Shown one piece after another: positions 11,715-21,459 of a stretch of DNA of 64,000 nt. Under the pieces are notes generated by a model that ran no database searches, was not told where the DNA came from, and saw nothing but the letters and a program-made list of their open reading frames with translations. Each line of letters starts with the position of its first letter. Positions within the stretch are counted from its first letter, which is position 1. Source of the stretch: Arcuatula senhousia (lineage: Eukaryota; Mollusca; Bivalvia; Mytilida; Mytilidae); NCBI GenBank assembly GCA_963971305.1, contig OZ020306.1:53232686-53296685 (forward strand), written 5' to 3'. A program made the position numbers and the translations under genes.

Positions 11715-12716
11715 TATGCACGGGTATTTTTTTACTGTCTTCAGAACTATTCAGTGTTACATGTAATGTAACGAGCCGTAATCTAATGAATGATGTAAAA
11801 TGTCGAGTGATCAATGCAATTTGATTTTGTTTTTTACAGGTAAGCGTATAGCTGTAATTGTACAGTTGAACATTTTAATTCCATAAAACCCACCGATTGA
11901 AATAATGCTGTTCACCGTGTATTTTTTCGACTTGAAAATGAATAATCCACTGTTTTTTTTTAGATTTTTGCTGTGTAAACGCCATAGGCATTGGACTTAA
12001 ACAAACTCATGGATATCTAATAAACCTTTTTAGTGAGTGTTCTGATTTTATAAAGTCGTGTGAGAACGAGGCTTCAGACAATTTTTGCCGACTGAAATAT
12101 GCACAAAACAATAATAAATTTTCAATAAAATGGGGGGTTCAAAACTCCGGAATTCCCCTTCTGGATCCACAATCGGAAGTGACCGATAATAAAAATCAAT
12201 AAATGTTTCAGTTGTAAAATCATTTTAAGCAGCAAACATTTTTAAATGTGTTTGACTTTATCAAAAGGGAAACATAAAAACACATGAATTTTCTTTGTAA
12301 AAAGTGGTTTAGAATGTGTCAAAATGATATATTTTGTAATGTAATTTTAATTTCTACCCAAATTCTAAGTAACCATTACGTTATTTAAAACATCTTACCT
12401 TTTGTTTGCTTCTGTATTTTATTCCCGAGAACGAAAAATAAATCGATGATTGTTGAAATTTTAAATAATCCAATTAAAATCCATTGACAAAAACACGACT
12501 AAATCCGTCTTGTCCATTATAAAACTTGTTAAAAGTACTCACAATCTGCTCACGATAAAATTGAATAAGGCGGGAAAATTTCAGAACATTATGAAGGATC
12601 GGATGGAATGTCGGAACTACGTTTTTTAATAAGTTTTCATAAAACACAGATGCTATCAATGTTAAATCATATTTATACACTTATATATTGTTTTCGCCGG
12701 TGTAAAATGGTTTGAG

Positions 12717-12823
12717 TAGGAGAATGTATGGTTTACTGTAGTTTCGTAAAAATAATTCACTCGCGCCTGACTGCGCTCGTGAATTACTTTTTACGAATCT
12801 ACAGTAAACCATACATTCTCCTA
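12717..12823. repeat. Right terminal hairpin of the palindromic element
   Basis: Same design and almost the same sequence as 7795-7901: outer TAGGAGAATGTATGG, inner AATAATTCAC, and loop TCGCGCCTGACTGCGCTC. Confidence 0.9.
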
Positions 12824-14300
12824 TACTAAAATTTTTAAATGTCTTGCACAATGTACATATACCAAGGTTTTAACGGAAAGAGGATAAATTTATCTTTATT
12901 TATGTATGAACCACGCTTTCTTACAACGATATGAAATCGATATAACTACATGTATTTTTCGGTAACTTTTATCTGAGAAAATGATCAGTTTAATTATCTC
13001 AGCTTTTCTATAAAGCATTAGTGGTTTTAATTTATTCCCGCTAAAATATAACTCGAATAATTCAGCGCCCTCTATCGGTCTTATCAGCCTTACGAAGCAA
13101 TTGATAGTGAGTGTATTATAACAGGTCGGGTTTTCTAGATTTCGTTTGACCTATTAATCAATCAAAATTGTAAAAGATTGACCTTTCAAATGGGGAAAAA
13201 TGGTAAAACTTTTTCGTCGGTTTGATAGAAAAGTTCCTAACATAAACATGTATTCTTTAATTTCCTCGCTCATATTTCGCAAATACCAAATATCATTGGT
13301 TTTAAACGTTATTTTGTTTAACATGGGTAAATTCTCCTTATAAAGTAAGAATTGACTTCTATTTTAATAAGTGTATTGGTCAATGGACAATCAAAAAGGT
13401 AAACATGGCCATAAAATCTCCCTACTTGTCAAAGCTGTTTAGGTGAAAAAGTGTTTCTTTAATACGTTTAATTTTAATATGACATTAATACAAATACAAC
13501 AACCATTTTTTTCACCGCTCATTTTAAAGATTTGTTTTGCGAGTCATGTTATATTTAATTATTTCACAAAAAGCACGTGTTGGCGATCGTATTTATTTAT
13601 ACTCTCTCAAAAACTATTGGTTAAAGTTTGACGAAAACATTATCCTTAAAAGGTAAAATCCTCAACCTGTATAACGACTGGGTTATACGGGTTAGCTAAA
13701 ATATATTTCCCCATCGCACAGGTGACTAAAGTCACGTGATACACAAAATGTAGTTTTTAAAAGGTTTATGAAAAATATAGCAAATACTATATCATCATTT
13801 AAAACGAAATAAATAAACAAATCAAGTAATAATAAGGGGTAATACTAACAAAGATAAGAAAGCTCGTTGACCAAAAATATAAACACACTTCTACCGGAGA
13901 GCGAATACACAATAGAATAGGTTATACCGCGGTCTCGGGGGGGAAAAACGCGGATGGATTGATCCGAAATTGATCATTACTATACTTTGGAAGTCCTTGA
14001 CTTCCAAGTAAAAATTGTCTCTTTAAGTGCAGCATCTTGGATGTAAATTTATGTGTAAAATTTTAACAAATTCCATACAAGCAGATAATAAGAGGGTGAA
14101 TCTAGCATACTACTAGTACTACATATTGTTATGATCATGCTATTAATGTACAGAGAAATAATAAATTTGTTTGCGGAATTTTTGGAGCAAGAATTCAAAG
14201 ATATATGAAAACAAATGAAAAGGCACAAAAAATAGTAAGATTTTGTTCGAAATTATGTTGTTTAACGACAGAAAAGTATAGAAAAGTCAGTTTGTGGTAA
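12824..14300. other. AT-rich region without a recognised gene
   Basis: Only minor structure is visible. A 30-bp hairpin sits at 13664-13693 (AACC-GTATAAC against GTTATAC-GGTT). At 13987-14007 there is a hairpin TTGGAAG-TCCTTGA-CTTCCAA followed by GTAAAAA, which resembles the right terminus of the three-copy large element. Open frames are short and unconvincing. Confidence 0.5.
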
Positions 14301-14309
14301 GGGAAAACG

Positions 14310-14450
14310 TGTAAAAATGGTGGATTCGTGTATTCCCTGGGAAAACCAGTGATTACATGTAATGCCCAAGCGATTTAGTGATTTACATGTAATCCCTGAA
14401 TTTCTAGGGATTACGTGTAATCCTTAATTACACACATTCCCTGTAACATA
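14310..14450. repeat. Cluster of ATTACATGTAAT palindromic motifs
   Basis: GATTACATGTAAT, TTTACATGTAATCCC and GATTACGTGTAATCC occur at about 30-bp spacing, with CCCTGGGAA and CCCTGTAA around them. It looks like a subterminal repeat cluster of a DNA transposon, but no transposase is visible. Confidence 0.5.
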
Positions 14451-14753
14451 AATATATGCATTGCATATTTCATTTTCCCCCATTTTGGTCAAGCGATGCT
14501 GTTTCCGTGACCATCTAAAACATTTCTAAAGGAAAGCAAAGTTTTGATTGAAGCCATGGTTTATGCTTTATATCAAAATCTTTCTTTCGTTTGGGTTATT
14601 ATGCCAAAGCAGAAGAAAATTGATCACTGACCTGTCATATACAAAGGGGCTCTAGCTATAACCTAACGAGTTCTAAGTGGTAAAGATGAAGCAAAGGCAC
14701 TCGTCTCTATCAATGAGGGGCTCATTGACTATCTCATTTAAATAACTTTTATC

Positions 14754-15029
14754 ATGTCTAAATCAAATGTTGATGCTATTAATTATCTTGATGATTTTGC
14801 TGGTGTTGATGTCCCTTGTAGAGCTCAGATATTTTTTTCTCTTTTATGTGGATAAGTCCTCATTGGAATCGAATCAAATGCTAGTGTGATGAAATACCAA
14901 GAACAAGAGGTTCCAATGGGTCACCCGGATGTCAAAAGTCCGAAAAAACATTGGCACTATGAAATAAAAACATTTTTGTTTGTCCTGATGAACATCTTTT
15001 TATTTGTTTATGTAGAATTTTATAGAAAT
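14754..15029 (+). pseudogene. Possible RT fragment with YLDD box (DIRS/LTR-type)
   Basis: The frame starting at 14754 reads INYLDDFAGVDVP about 10 residues in. It stops at 14851-14853, and the same frame stays open to 15029 with LIGIESNASVMKYQEQ. A YLDD box followed some 20-30 residues later by a GIE-type segment resembles RTs of DIRS-like elements as I know them. Only this small part is visible, and the flanks give no further RT motifs that I trust. It may be coincidence. Confidence 0.3.
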
Positions 15030-15296
15030 GTTTGAAATACTTTTGCATATTAAGTGTTTGCTTAAAAATAACTGAAACCTTGCAGCTAAATAGTGACAGG
15101 GCAAAGTAACTGGATATATTAAAAAAAAATCAATATGCGTGTAAATTGACTAACGACAGGTGTCATGAAAAGTTGTATACTGAATCAAAATTAAAAACAA
15201 TAAAATTTATATCATTGACCAATTGTCAACATTAGCTTTTATAGATTAGTTAGGTAAGAGACTTTAAAATAATTAAGTAAGAAATAATAAAAAAAA

Positions 15297-16062
15297 ACTA
15301 GAAAAACTGTGAGCCGCAGCTCACAAACAAATACCCCCCACCCCCAAAAAAATTAATCAGATAAAATTTAGAATAGGAAATGCACATCTACATTATGTCA
15401 CAAAGATTGTGTGTAGGTTTCATGAAAATCCATCAAGGAGTTTAGGAGGAGTCGCAGATAAGAGATGGGCACCCCCATGTAGTCGAAAGGCTGAGTGGAT
15501 AAGTGCTATGAGAAACCCCAAAATCATTCTGATCAAACTTTCAAATAATAGCTGCACATTTATATTATGTTACAAAGATTGTGTAAAAGTTTCATGACAA
15601 TCCATCAAGGGGTTTAGGATGAGTTGTGTATAAGAGATGGGTACCCCCATGTTGTCGAATGGCTAAGTCCATGTTTTGCTATGGGAAACCCCAAAAATCA
15701 TTCTGATCAAATTTTAAAATAGTAGATGCACATCTACATTTTGTCACAACAATTGTGTGTAAGTTTCATGAAAATCCATCAAGGGGTTTAGGAGGAGTTG
15801 CGGATAAGAGATGGGTACCCCCATGTAGTCAATGGCTAAGTCCATGTTTTGGTAAAGGAAACCCCAAAAATTATTCTGATCAAATTTTAAAATAGTAGGT
15901 GCACATCTACATTATGTCACAAAGATTGTGTGTAAGTTTCATGAAAATCCACCAAGGGGTTTAGGAGGAGTTGCGGATAAGAGATGGGTACCCTGAAGTG
16001 TAACGGAAGGACGGACACCCCTATCACTATATACCCCCCACTTTTGAAGTGGGGGGTATAAT
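15297..16062 (+). mobile_element. Non-autonomous element with internal 173-bp tandem repeats
   Basis: It begins ACTAGAAAAACTGTGAGC with a small hairpin (GTGAGC-CGCA-GCTCAC), then ACAAATACCCCCC. It ends GTAACGGAAGGACGGACA, CTATATACCCCCCAC, and a C/G hairpin (CCCCCCAC-TTTTGAA-GTGGGGGG) leading to TATAAT. The same two ends bracket 46460-47830 in the macrosatellite. There is no coding capacity. End structure plus central tandem repeats recall 'pearl'/Helentron-associated elements of bivalves, but that family call is inference. Confidence 0.6.
15412..15995. repeat. Tandem repeat, about 3.5 units of 172-174 bp
   Basis: The anchor AGAGATGGG recurs at 15461, 15633, 15807 and 15980. Units share CACAAAGATTGTGTGTAAG, TTTCATGAAAATCCATCAAG and GGGTTTAGGAGGAGTTGCGG. 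A single diverged unit of the same type is at about 47640-47760 and in each later macrosatellite unit. Confidence 0.85.
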
Positions 16063-16310
16063 AATTGAAGCAAAGAAGATTGTATATCAATGGGGCATTA
16101 GAAGTTGTAAATTCAAAAAGAACAAAACAGAATCAGTTCACACATTAATTACACGCAAAATCGTATGACTTTTACCAAAACATGCGTTCAAAACCATACA
16201 CAAACTACAACTCAGCAACGCGAACTTACGTCGAAATGAGTTAGGAATCTGGCGCTCTGGGAGGGCAAGCAGAACCTGCTACTTAATACACGCCCATTAC
16301 GTTGCAAATT

Positions 16311-16632
16311 TTTTTTTCGTGGTTCGTGGTTCGATCCTCGTCCGGGATGAAAATTTCATGAACCAATTTTCCGACTCTATCTTGACACCATTTGCGAGGA
16401 TGGTCTCAAGGAACGATGCTAGTCCTTCGGAAGGGACGAAAAACGGTTGTCCCGTGTATGTGGAGAGCAATACCCCATGCACGTTAAAGACCCCTTTGTA
16501 GAGTTCGATAAGAGTAGGCTCAATGGGGGCCGCTGCAAAGGCCACACTCGCAAACTGCTAGCTGGAGAGGGACTTACATAAGCGTTAAAGCTTGTTTCCC
16601 AATCCAGGATAAATAAATATGTTTAAACTAAA
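16311..16632 (+). mobile_element. SINE (5'-truncated, tRNA-related) with 12-bp target-site duplication
   Basis: ACGTTGCAAATT flanks the insert at 16299-16310 and 16633-16644, as expected of target-primed retroposition. Near the left end GGTTCGATCC at 16329 matches a pol III B box, and no convincing A box precedes it. The body has AAGGGACGAAAAACGG and GCACGTTAAAGACCC, motifs typical of animal SINE central domains. The right end is an ATAAATAAATATG-type tail. Family not named. Confidence 0.65.
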
Positions 16633-16644
16633 ACGTTGCAAATT

Positions 16645-16915
16645 AACATTCAATGGAAACATAAAAATATTAAACCTTTAAAAGATAAAATACATTAACA
16701 AATGATCGATGGAGGGTCAGTAGTAATGTGTGTCACTCAAAACCACTTTGCTGTTGATGACCCCTAGCACCACCTGGTGCACTGAGACAGGTCACCTAAA
16801 CTCATGATATCTTAGTTTTTTTATTCGTTTTTAAGTCAATCTTTTTGAAGTCTTTCATGTTTTGGAGTGTAAAGTTTCATGGGAAACGCTTTATTTAGCT
16901 CTTTTAAGGCTTAAA
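16645..16915. other. Spacer, nothing recognised
   Basis: Mixed sequence with no coding, RNA or repeat signature that I can support. Confidence 0.5.
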
Positions 16916-17100
16916 ATGGGGATTTTGGGGGTAAATTGGAGGTAAAGAGGGGGTGGTAAATGGATAAGCAGTAGCCATTATGCTGCTGAATAGGGGAGAA
17001 ATAGCTGCTCTTGCTGCAGGTAAAGGGGTAAAACGGCTGGTCTACCTGCTGAGAAAAGGGGGAAATGGCTGCTCTTCCTGCAGAAAGGTAGAGGGAGGGG
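16916..17100. repeat. G-rich minisatellite, about four units of 30-35 bp
   Basis: Degenerate units contain GAAATAGCTGCTCTTGCTGC or close variants, alternating with GTAAAGGGG and GAAAAGGGGG. One strand is strongly purine-rich. Confidence 0.6.
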
Positions 17101-17179
17101 GGTCTTGTTGTTTCATGGGATGAATGAAAACGCTTATACAAGTTCGGATACTTTATTGAGTAAATACAATCCTCATTAA

Positions 17180-17656
17180 GCAGTCCTTTCCTTTTTCAGG
17201 GGTTGGCTGGTCTCTTTTGGGTGTTCAGTGTTTGCCTTTGCAAGTCTTCTTTCGAGGTTCTTTGTACATCTTGGCTTTCTTCTTTCTGAGGTTCTTTGCT
17301 TCCTTTTAAAGTCTTCTCTCGCAGGTCTTTACATGTTTGACTGATTTTCTCTTCATTACATCTTAAGGGTTGTCCTTGGACTTTGTAAGTCTTCCCTTCC
17401 AGATCTTTACATGCATGGCCGATTTTCTCTTCATTTCATCTTTGGAGTTGTCCATAGACTTTGTAAGTCTTCTTTTGCTGGTCTTTTCACGCTTGACTGA
17501 TTTTATATCTCTTCTGAGGCTTCTTAAGCTTCGCTTTTTGTGAGTCCTGTAGCTTTGTCAAATGTCTTATTTCTTTGTATAATTGCTTTTCCCAAACTTT
17601 CAAGTCTTTGCTCCACACTCTTTGGACGTCTTGAATGTTCTCCTGGTGGTCCGGTC
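17180..17656 (-). pseudogene. Lys-rich degenerate coding tail with 81-bp repeats, below a zinc finger
   Basis: Read on the minus strand, this region stays partly open in shifting frames and encodes Lys/Arg/Gln-rich peptide, for example KLKKPQKRYK. The DNA shows about three 80-81 bp tandem units with ACTTTGTAAGTCTTC (plus strand) near 17380 and 17460. It follows the zinc-finger frame directly, so it could be its decayed continuation or an unrelated minisatellite. No function can be given. Confidence 0.35.
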
Positions 17657-17860
17657 TCAATCTTGACCTGTGTTATCTTTTTTCTTTTTGGAGTCTTCAT
17701 GTCTCACTTTCTTGTGGCGTGTAACATCACTTGACCATGAACACGGTCTCTTGCATTCGGAGCACTGATAAACCATGTTTCCTCTTTGGTGTCTAACGTC
17801 AGACTGACTTGATACCAAACTTTCGCTCCTTATATCTCTCTTTCTATTGTCTCTAACCAT
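17657..17860 (-). pseudogene. C2H2 zinc-finger fragment
   Basis: A 67-residue minus-strand frame contains CSECKRPCSW followed by DVTRHKKVRH. That is a complete C-x2-C-x12-H-x4-H zinc finger preceded by the usual Tyr-Gln. The frame ends shortly after in KKKK-rich sequence. A lone finger of this type is typical of DNA-binding proteins and of some transposon-encoded proteins. With no exon structure or promoter evident, I treat it as a gene fragment. It could be one exon of a larger gene. Confidence 0.45.
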
Positions 17861-18203
17861 AATCTCTTACCGTAACCCTTTCTTAACCTTTTATTCGTTA
17901 TGCACAGGTCTTTAGCTCTTTAACGATGTGTCACAACCTGACTTCATCTATGGAATTGGTCACTTAGTGGTCAAGTCCTGACTGACCACTGACAATTACC
18001 ACCCTAATACCCACAGAATCTGCCCCTACACGTCTTCGGCTCTCTAATGATAAACATCAACCCTATCTAGGGCTTAATTGAAGATATGACCCATTTACTA
18101 TAGTAGTATATGGGGACCGATGACCCTTTATATCTCAAATTCGATCTTTTGCGGGCAAATGAGCTTCCAAAAGGACCGGATATTGCGTCACCAGAAGCAA
18201 AAG
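17861..18203. other. Spacer between zinc-finger fragment and LINE B flank
   Basis: No coding signal was recognised. A short inverted motif (GGTCACTTAGTGGTCAAG against GACTGACCACTGAC) lies around 17960-17990. Confidence 0.4.
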
Positions 18204-18294
18204 GGCCGACCAGATCCAAGATTGTGGACCGGAAGCGGAGATGACGTCATGGGCATGCACAAAAGCCATTAACCCCCCAAACAATTATAATTGA
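18204..18294. repeat. 91-bp direct repeat flanking LINE B, left copy
   Basis: Matches 24493-24583 at about 85%, sharing GGACCGGAAGCGGA, GGCATGCAC and ACAATTATAA. It is too long and too diverged for a fresh LINE target-site duplication. Confidence 0.8.
18241..18250. promoter_or_regulatory. Perfect CRE-like palindrome ATGACGTCAT
   Basis: The 8-bp core TGACGTCA is the consensus for CREB/ATF factors in animals. It lies about 455 bp upstream of the LINE B ORF1 start. The matching site in the right flanking repeat has decayed to TCTCGTCA. Function is unproven. Confidence 0.35.
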
Positions 18295-18705
18295 AATTAA
18301 ATATTATTAAATATAATAATAGGAGATCACGTGACCGATGTAGAAAATGGCAACTTTTTTTCGTCCGCTAAAAGGTATGGATTTCGGATAGTTTTAGTGT
18401 GATTTGGAACTTTAAAATTCGAGAAACTGTAAATACTTAGTGTTAATATAATATATTTTGACATAGACTCTTAAATTTGGAAAAGAAAGGTTCCACAGCC
18501 CATTTTTCGTTATTTTTTCTACAAGTTTATTTACGATAAGTAAAGATAGCTCACTGAGACCCGTCCTGATACCCGGGGTTATAGATAATTTCGTTGTTAA
18601 ATCAGCTCACGACCTGGTCAATGGGATTGGACTTTGGACTCTAATACTCGTGGTAGTAGTAAAACCGATCAGCCGAAAACCTTCTCGTAAGACCGACCAA
18701 TCACA

Positions 18706-19706
18706 ATGTCAACAAAGTCTACATCACAGATTATGAATGAAAGCAGGGAAGTCCTGGAGGCCCCCAATGAAAATGCAGTACTCAACTTGATACTTGAGAT
18801 GGTTACGAAGATTGAAAATCGAATGGAAATTCTAGAAACTAGTATGGGAAAGCGCTTAGATGCAATGAGACAGGATTTTCTTCTAGTATCGAACAGAGTC
18901 CGAACGCTTGAAGACAAGACCACGGAACTTCACAAAAAACTTGCAGAATGTGAAAATAGTTGTCAAGGCTTAAGTAACATTTTTGATGACGCAGATAAAC
19001 ATATTAAGAACAACACCCGAAATCTCATTCATCAAGACATCAGGATAAAGAAGTTAGAAGAAACACCTATTCTACAACCTGTTCTACAACCAACAAGCAC
19101 TAAGAAACCAGCTATCAGAATTACAGGACAAAGTAGTTGACCTTCAATGTAGAAGTATGAAAAACAATCTGGTATTTTCAGGACTTTTCCACATACCTAC
19201 TGAAAACTGTGAAAGCTACCTAAGAAACTTTATTCGCCAAGAAATAGGAATCGAACATTATATTGAGTTTGGAAATGTTCACCGATTTGGACGTCGGGCA
19301 AGAAACAACGCGCGACCCATTGTTGCTCGCTTCCTTTATCATAAAGACCTTGAACTAGTACTCCAGAATGCGTGGCAATTGAGAGGAACTCCATTTGGGA
19401 TTAGTCAACAATTCCCAGTTGAAATAACAAATGAAAGGAAAAAAACTCTACCCAAAAATGAAAGAGGCAAAGCGTGAACAGCGAGAGGTAGTCCTTGTTC
19501 GAGATAAACTTTACATAGATGGTCATCGCTATATTCCTTCAGCAGAAACACCACGTCGGACCTCGACATCAAAACGGACACCCGAACTGATTAGAGAAGA
19601 AGAAGTAGAAAATAGAACTGAACTGTACCAAACACCACGAAACCCCAAGAAAAGGCAAAGACAAGGTTCTTCTCCGCCTGCGGAGATCCCTGTCATAACT
19701 GAATAG
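18706..19706 (+). pseudogene. LINE B ORF1: coiled coil and L1-ORF1p-like RNA-binding domain
   Basis: The start at 18706 (MSTKSTSQIM) begins a heptad-rich segment, roughly residues 20-120, as in trimeric L1 ORF1p. After a frameshift near 19100 the protein continues with MKNNLVFSG, FGNVHRFGR, ARPIVARFLYHKDLELVL and GTPFGISQQFP. These match the RRM and C-terminal domain of transposase-22-type ORF1 proteins. A second shift near 19440 leads to KKLYPKMKEAKREQREVVLV and a basic tail ending at 19706. The role is RNA chaperone and RNP formation, known from the family. This copy is broken twice. Confidence 0.8.
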
Positions 19707-19801
19707 GACAGTCAGGAGGACCGTTATTCATCCTTAAGTAACTTTGTAAATAAAATGATAAACCTTTATTTAATACTGATAATTCAAACTGTTGTATTGA
19801 T

Positions 19802-21449
19802 TTGAGTATTAATTCTGTTAGTATGATTTCTTTTAGCAATGAAAATAATGTAACATGTTCTAGCAGCACTGGTGACGAAGAGACCGTTACATTACCAAAC
19901 CCTAAAAATACACGTAGAAATTTTAGTAATGGAAGTATTTTAAATCTCTCCTCTGATGATAAAACTGAAGTAATCGAACTTTCAGGAAACTCTAACTATA
20001 ATGATACTTCCTCAAACGATTCAATATCATCTGAAAATTCTGTATTTGAAAATGAAAAAAATCAAGATAAAATAGAGTTGCGGAGTAAAAAAACGACTCA
20101 AATACCCAGAGTTTAAAGATCTTGTTAAAAAATACGATATTGTATGTCTGATAGAAACCAAAACAGACGACAATGATATTGTCGAAATTCCAGGTTATAT
20201 TGTTGAAATGAAAAACAGAAAAAAAAACCGCAAAAGTAAAATCCGGTGGTATCATGCTAGCTTATAAAGAAAAATTTGAAAAATATATTAAAACGATAGA
20301 AACTGATTCAAAGTTTGTTTTATGGTTTAAAGTTAACGGTAAAATAATAGATAGTGAAACAGATGCACTATTTGGCATTGTATATATTCCACCTGAGTAT
20401 ACATCTTATTCGTCACCAGATGCTATAAGTGAAATAGAAAATGAGTTCCTGTCTCTGTCATTCAAATTTAAAAACGTTGCACTTGTCGGTGATTTTAATA
20501 GTCGAACATCTAATGAAAGCGATTTTTTCTATTTGAAGATATAGATGATCTGTCCAATATAGCAAATGAATATATAGAAAATGGAGTTAACTTTCTAGAT
20601 TTATCAGGCATTTCTCGCGAACGTAAAAATAAAGATTTAGCTAAAAATAGGTTTGGTTCGTTACTGCTAGATTTTTGCAAGGGAAATAACTTTTTTATAC
20701 TTAAGGTAGATGGGGTGTCTTAAAAGTTATCCATATAATTTTCTTAAATTTTGACCACCTTAAGTCCTAAACTGGTACTTTAAATCTCGATTATAAAATC
20801 AAAACTTCACCACGAGAATTTTTGTAGAGACGACTTTAAAAAATTGATGATTTCAGTACTTTTTATATAGGATCAATAGGGAAAATTCTAATTTCTTTTT
20901 CGAAAAATAATTCGCTCCATAGATTTTTCTTAAAATTTGTGAAAATCTTTGTTTTGGATGGATTTTTAAATATACTAAATTAAAAATAAACTTCACATTC
21001 AAAATTTTTGAAAAAAAAGTGAAAAATGTGTTTTTCCCTATTATTTCTATACAAATTATCCCCCCTTAAAAAGTACGGGAAAATATTGAAATTCGCACAG
21101 AAGGTGTATTTAATCCTATTTTTGTTATAATTACCAATTTTGATGATTACCTAGCATAATAGAAATCAATTTGAATAACAAGCATTATAAATTCTAAAGT
21201 TTTGATAGATGTGCAAAAAAGATGCTCAGTGATAGACACCCCATCTACCTTAATGGAAGACTCGAAGGTGACAAAGACGGGAACTTTACATGTAGAAACG
21301 CTAGTGTTGTAGACTATTGTATTAGTAATGGTAATTTTGTCGATAGATTTTGTAGTTGTAATGTATTACATTTTTCTATATTATTTTCTGATGTACATTG
21401 TCCTCTCTCGATTTGTTTTAAAACTTCTATTAAGAGCTGGGGTGTGTAG
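19802..21449 (+). pseudogene. LINE B ORF2 N-terminus and endonuclease, interrupted by a MITE
   Basis: A Ser/Asn-rich leader (19802-20080) is followed, after a shift at the A run near 20088, by YDIVCLIETKTD with the catalytic Glu kept. A second shift near 20226 leads to GGIMLAYKEK, YIPPEYTSY and VGDFNSRTSNESD. A third shift near 20525 continues to DFCKGNNFFIL. There a 545-bp insert (20705-21249) interrupts the frame. Coding resumes as NGRLEGDKDGNFTCRNASVVDY and ends with SDVHCPL, the SDH-type motif. This is an AP-like endonuclease for target priming. Confidence 0.8.
20705..21249. mobile_element. 545-bp TTAA-flanked MITE inside LINE B
   Basis: Terminal inverted repeats GGTAGATGGGGTGTCT (20705-20720) and their complement at 21234-21249 are perfect over 16 bp. 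TTAA stands on both sides (20701-20704 and 21250-21253). Without the insert and one TTAA the LINE B endonuclease frame reads straight through, so the borders are well supported. TTAA targeting is characteristic of piggyBac-type transposition. There is no transposase inside. Confidence 0.9.
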
Positions 21450-21459
21450 ACGAAAACAA

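Larger units (their letters stand above)
7795..12823. mobile_element. Giant palindromic fold-back element, about 5 kb, hairpin-capped
   Basis: The left half (7795-10009) and right half (10011-12823) are diverged reverse complements about a centre near 10010. Paired segments include 7905-8250 with 12390-12690, 8290-8440 with 12190-12370, 9210-9300 with 11035-11110, 9385-9460 with 10500-10545, and 9800-9940 with 10075-10200. Both outer ends are themselves hairpins that begin TATAGGAG and end CTCCTATA. The arms differ in length mainly through a 258-bp MITE on the left, a 502-bp MITE on the right and an extra block of about 400 bp at 10630-11035. No coding region is visible. A fold-back-type transposon or an inverted duplication of one element is most likely. 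Confidence 0.8.

Noticed and set aside
7795..12823. Reading the palindrome as a Maverick/Polinton or similar large DNA transposon
   Set aside because: No polymerase, integrase or capsid-like coding is present, and the inverted arms meet at the centre instead of flanking a coding interior.
16311..16632. A tRNA gene
   Set aside because: Only a B box is visible. There is no A box or cloverleaf, and the target-site duplications show retroposition.
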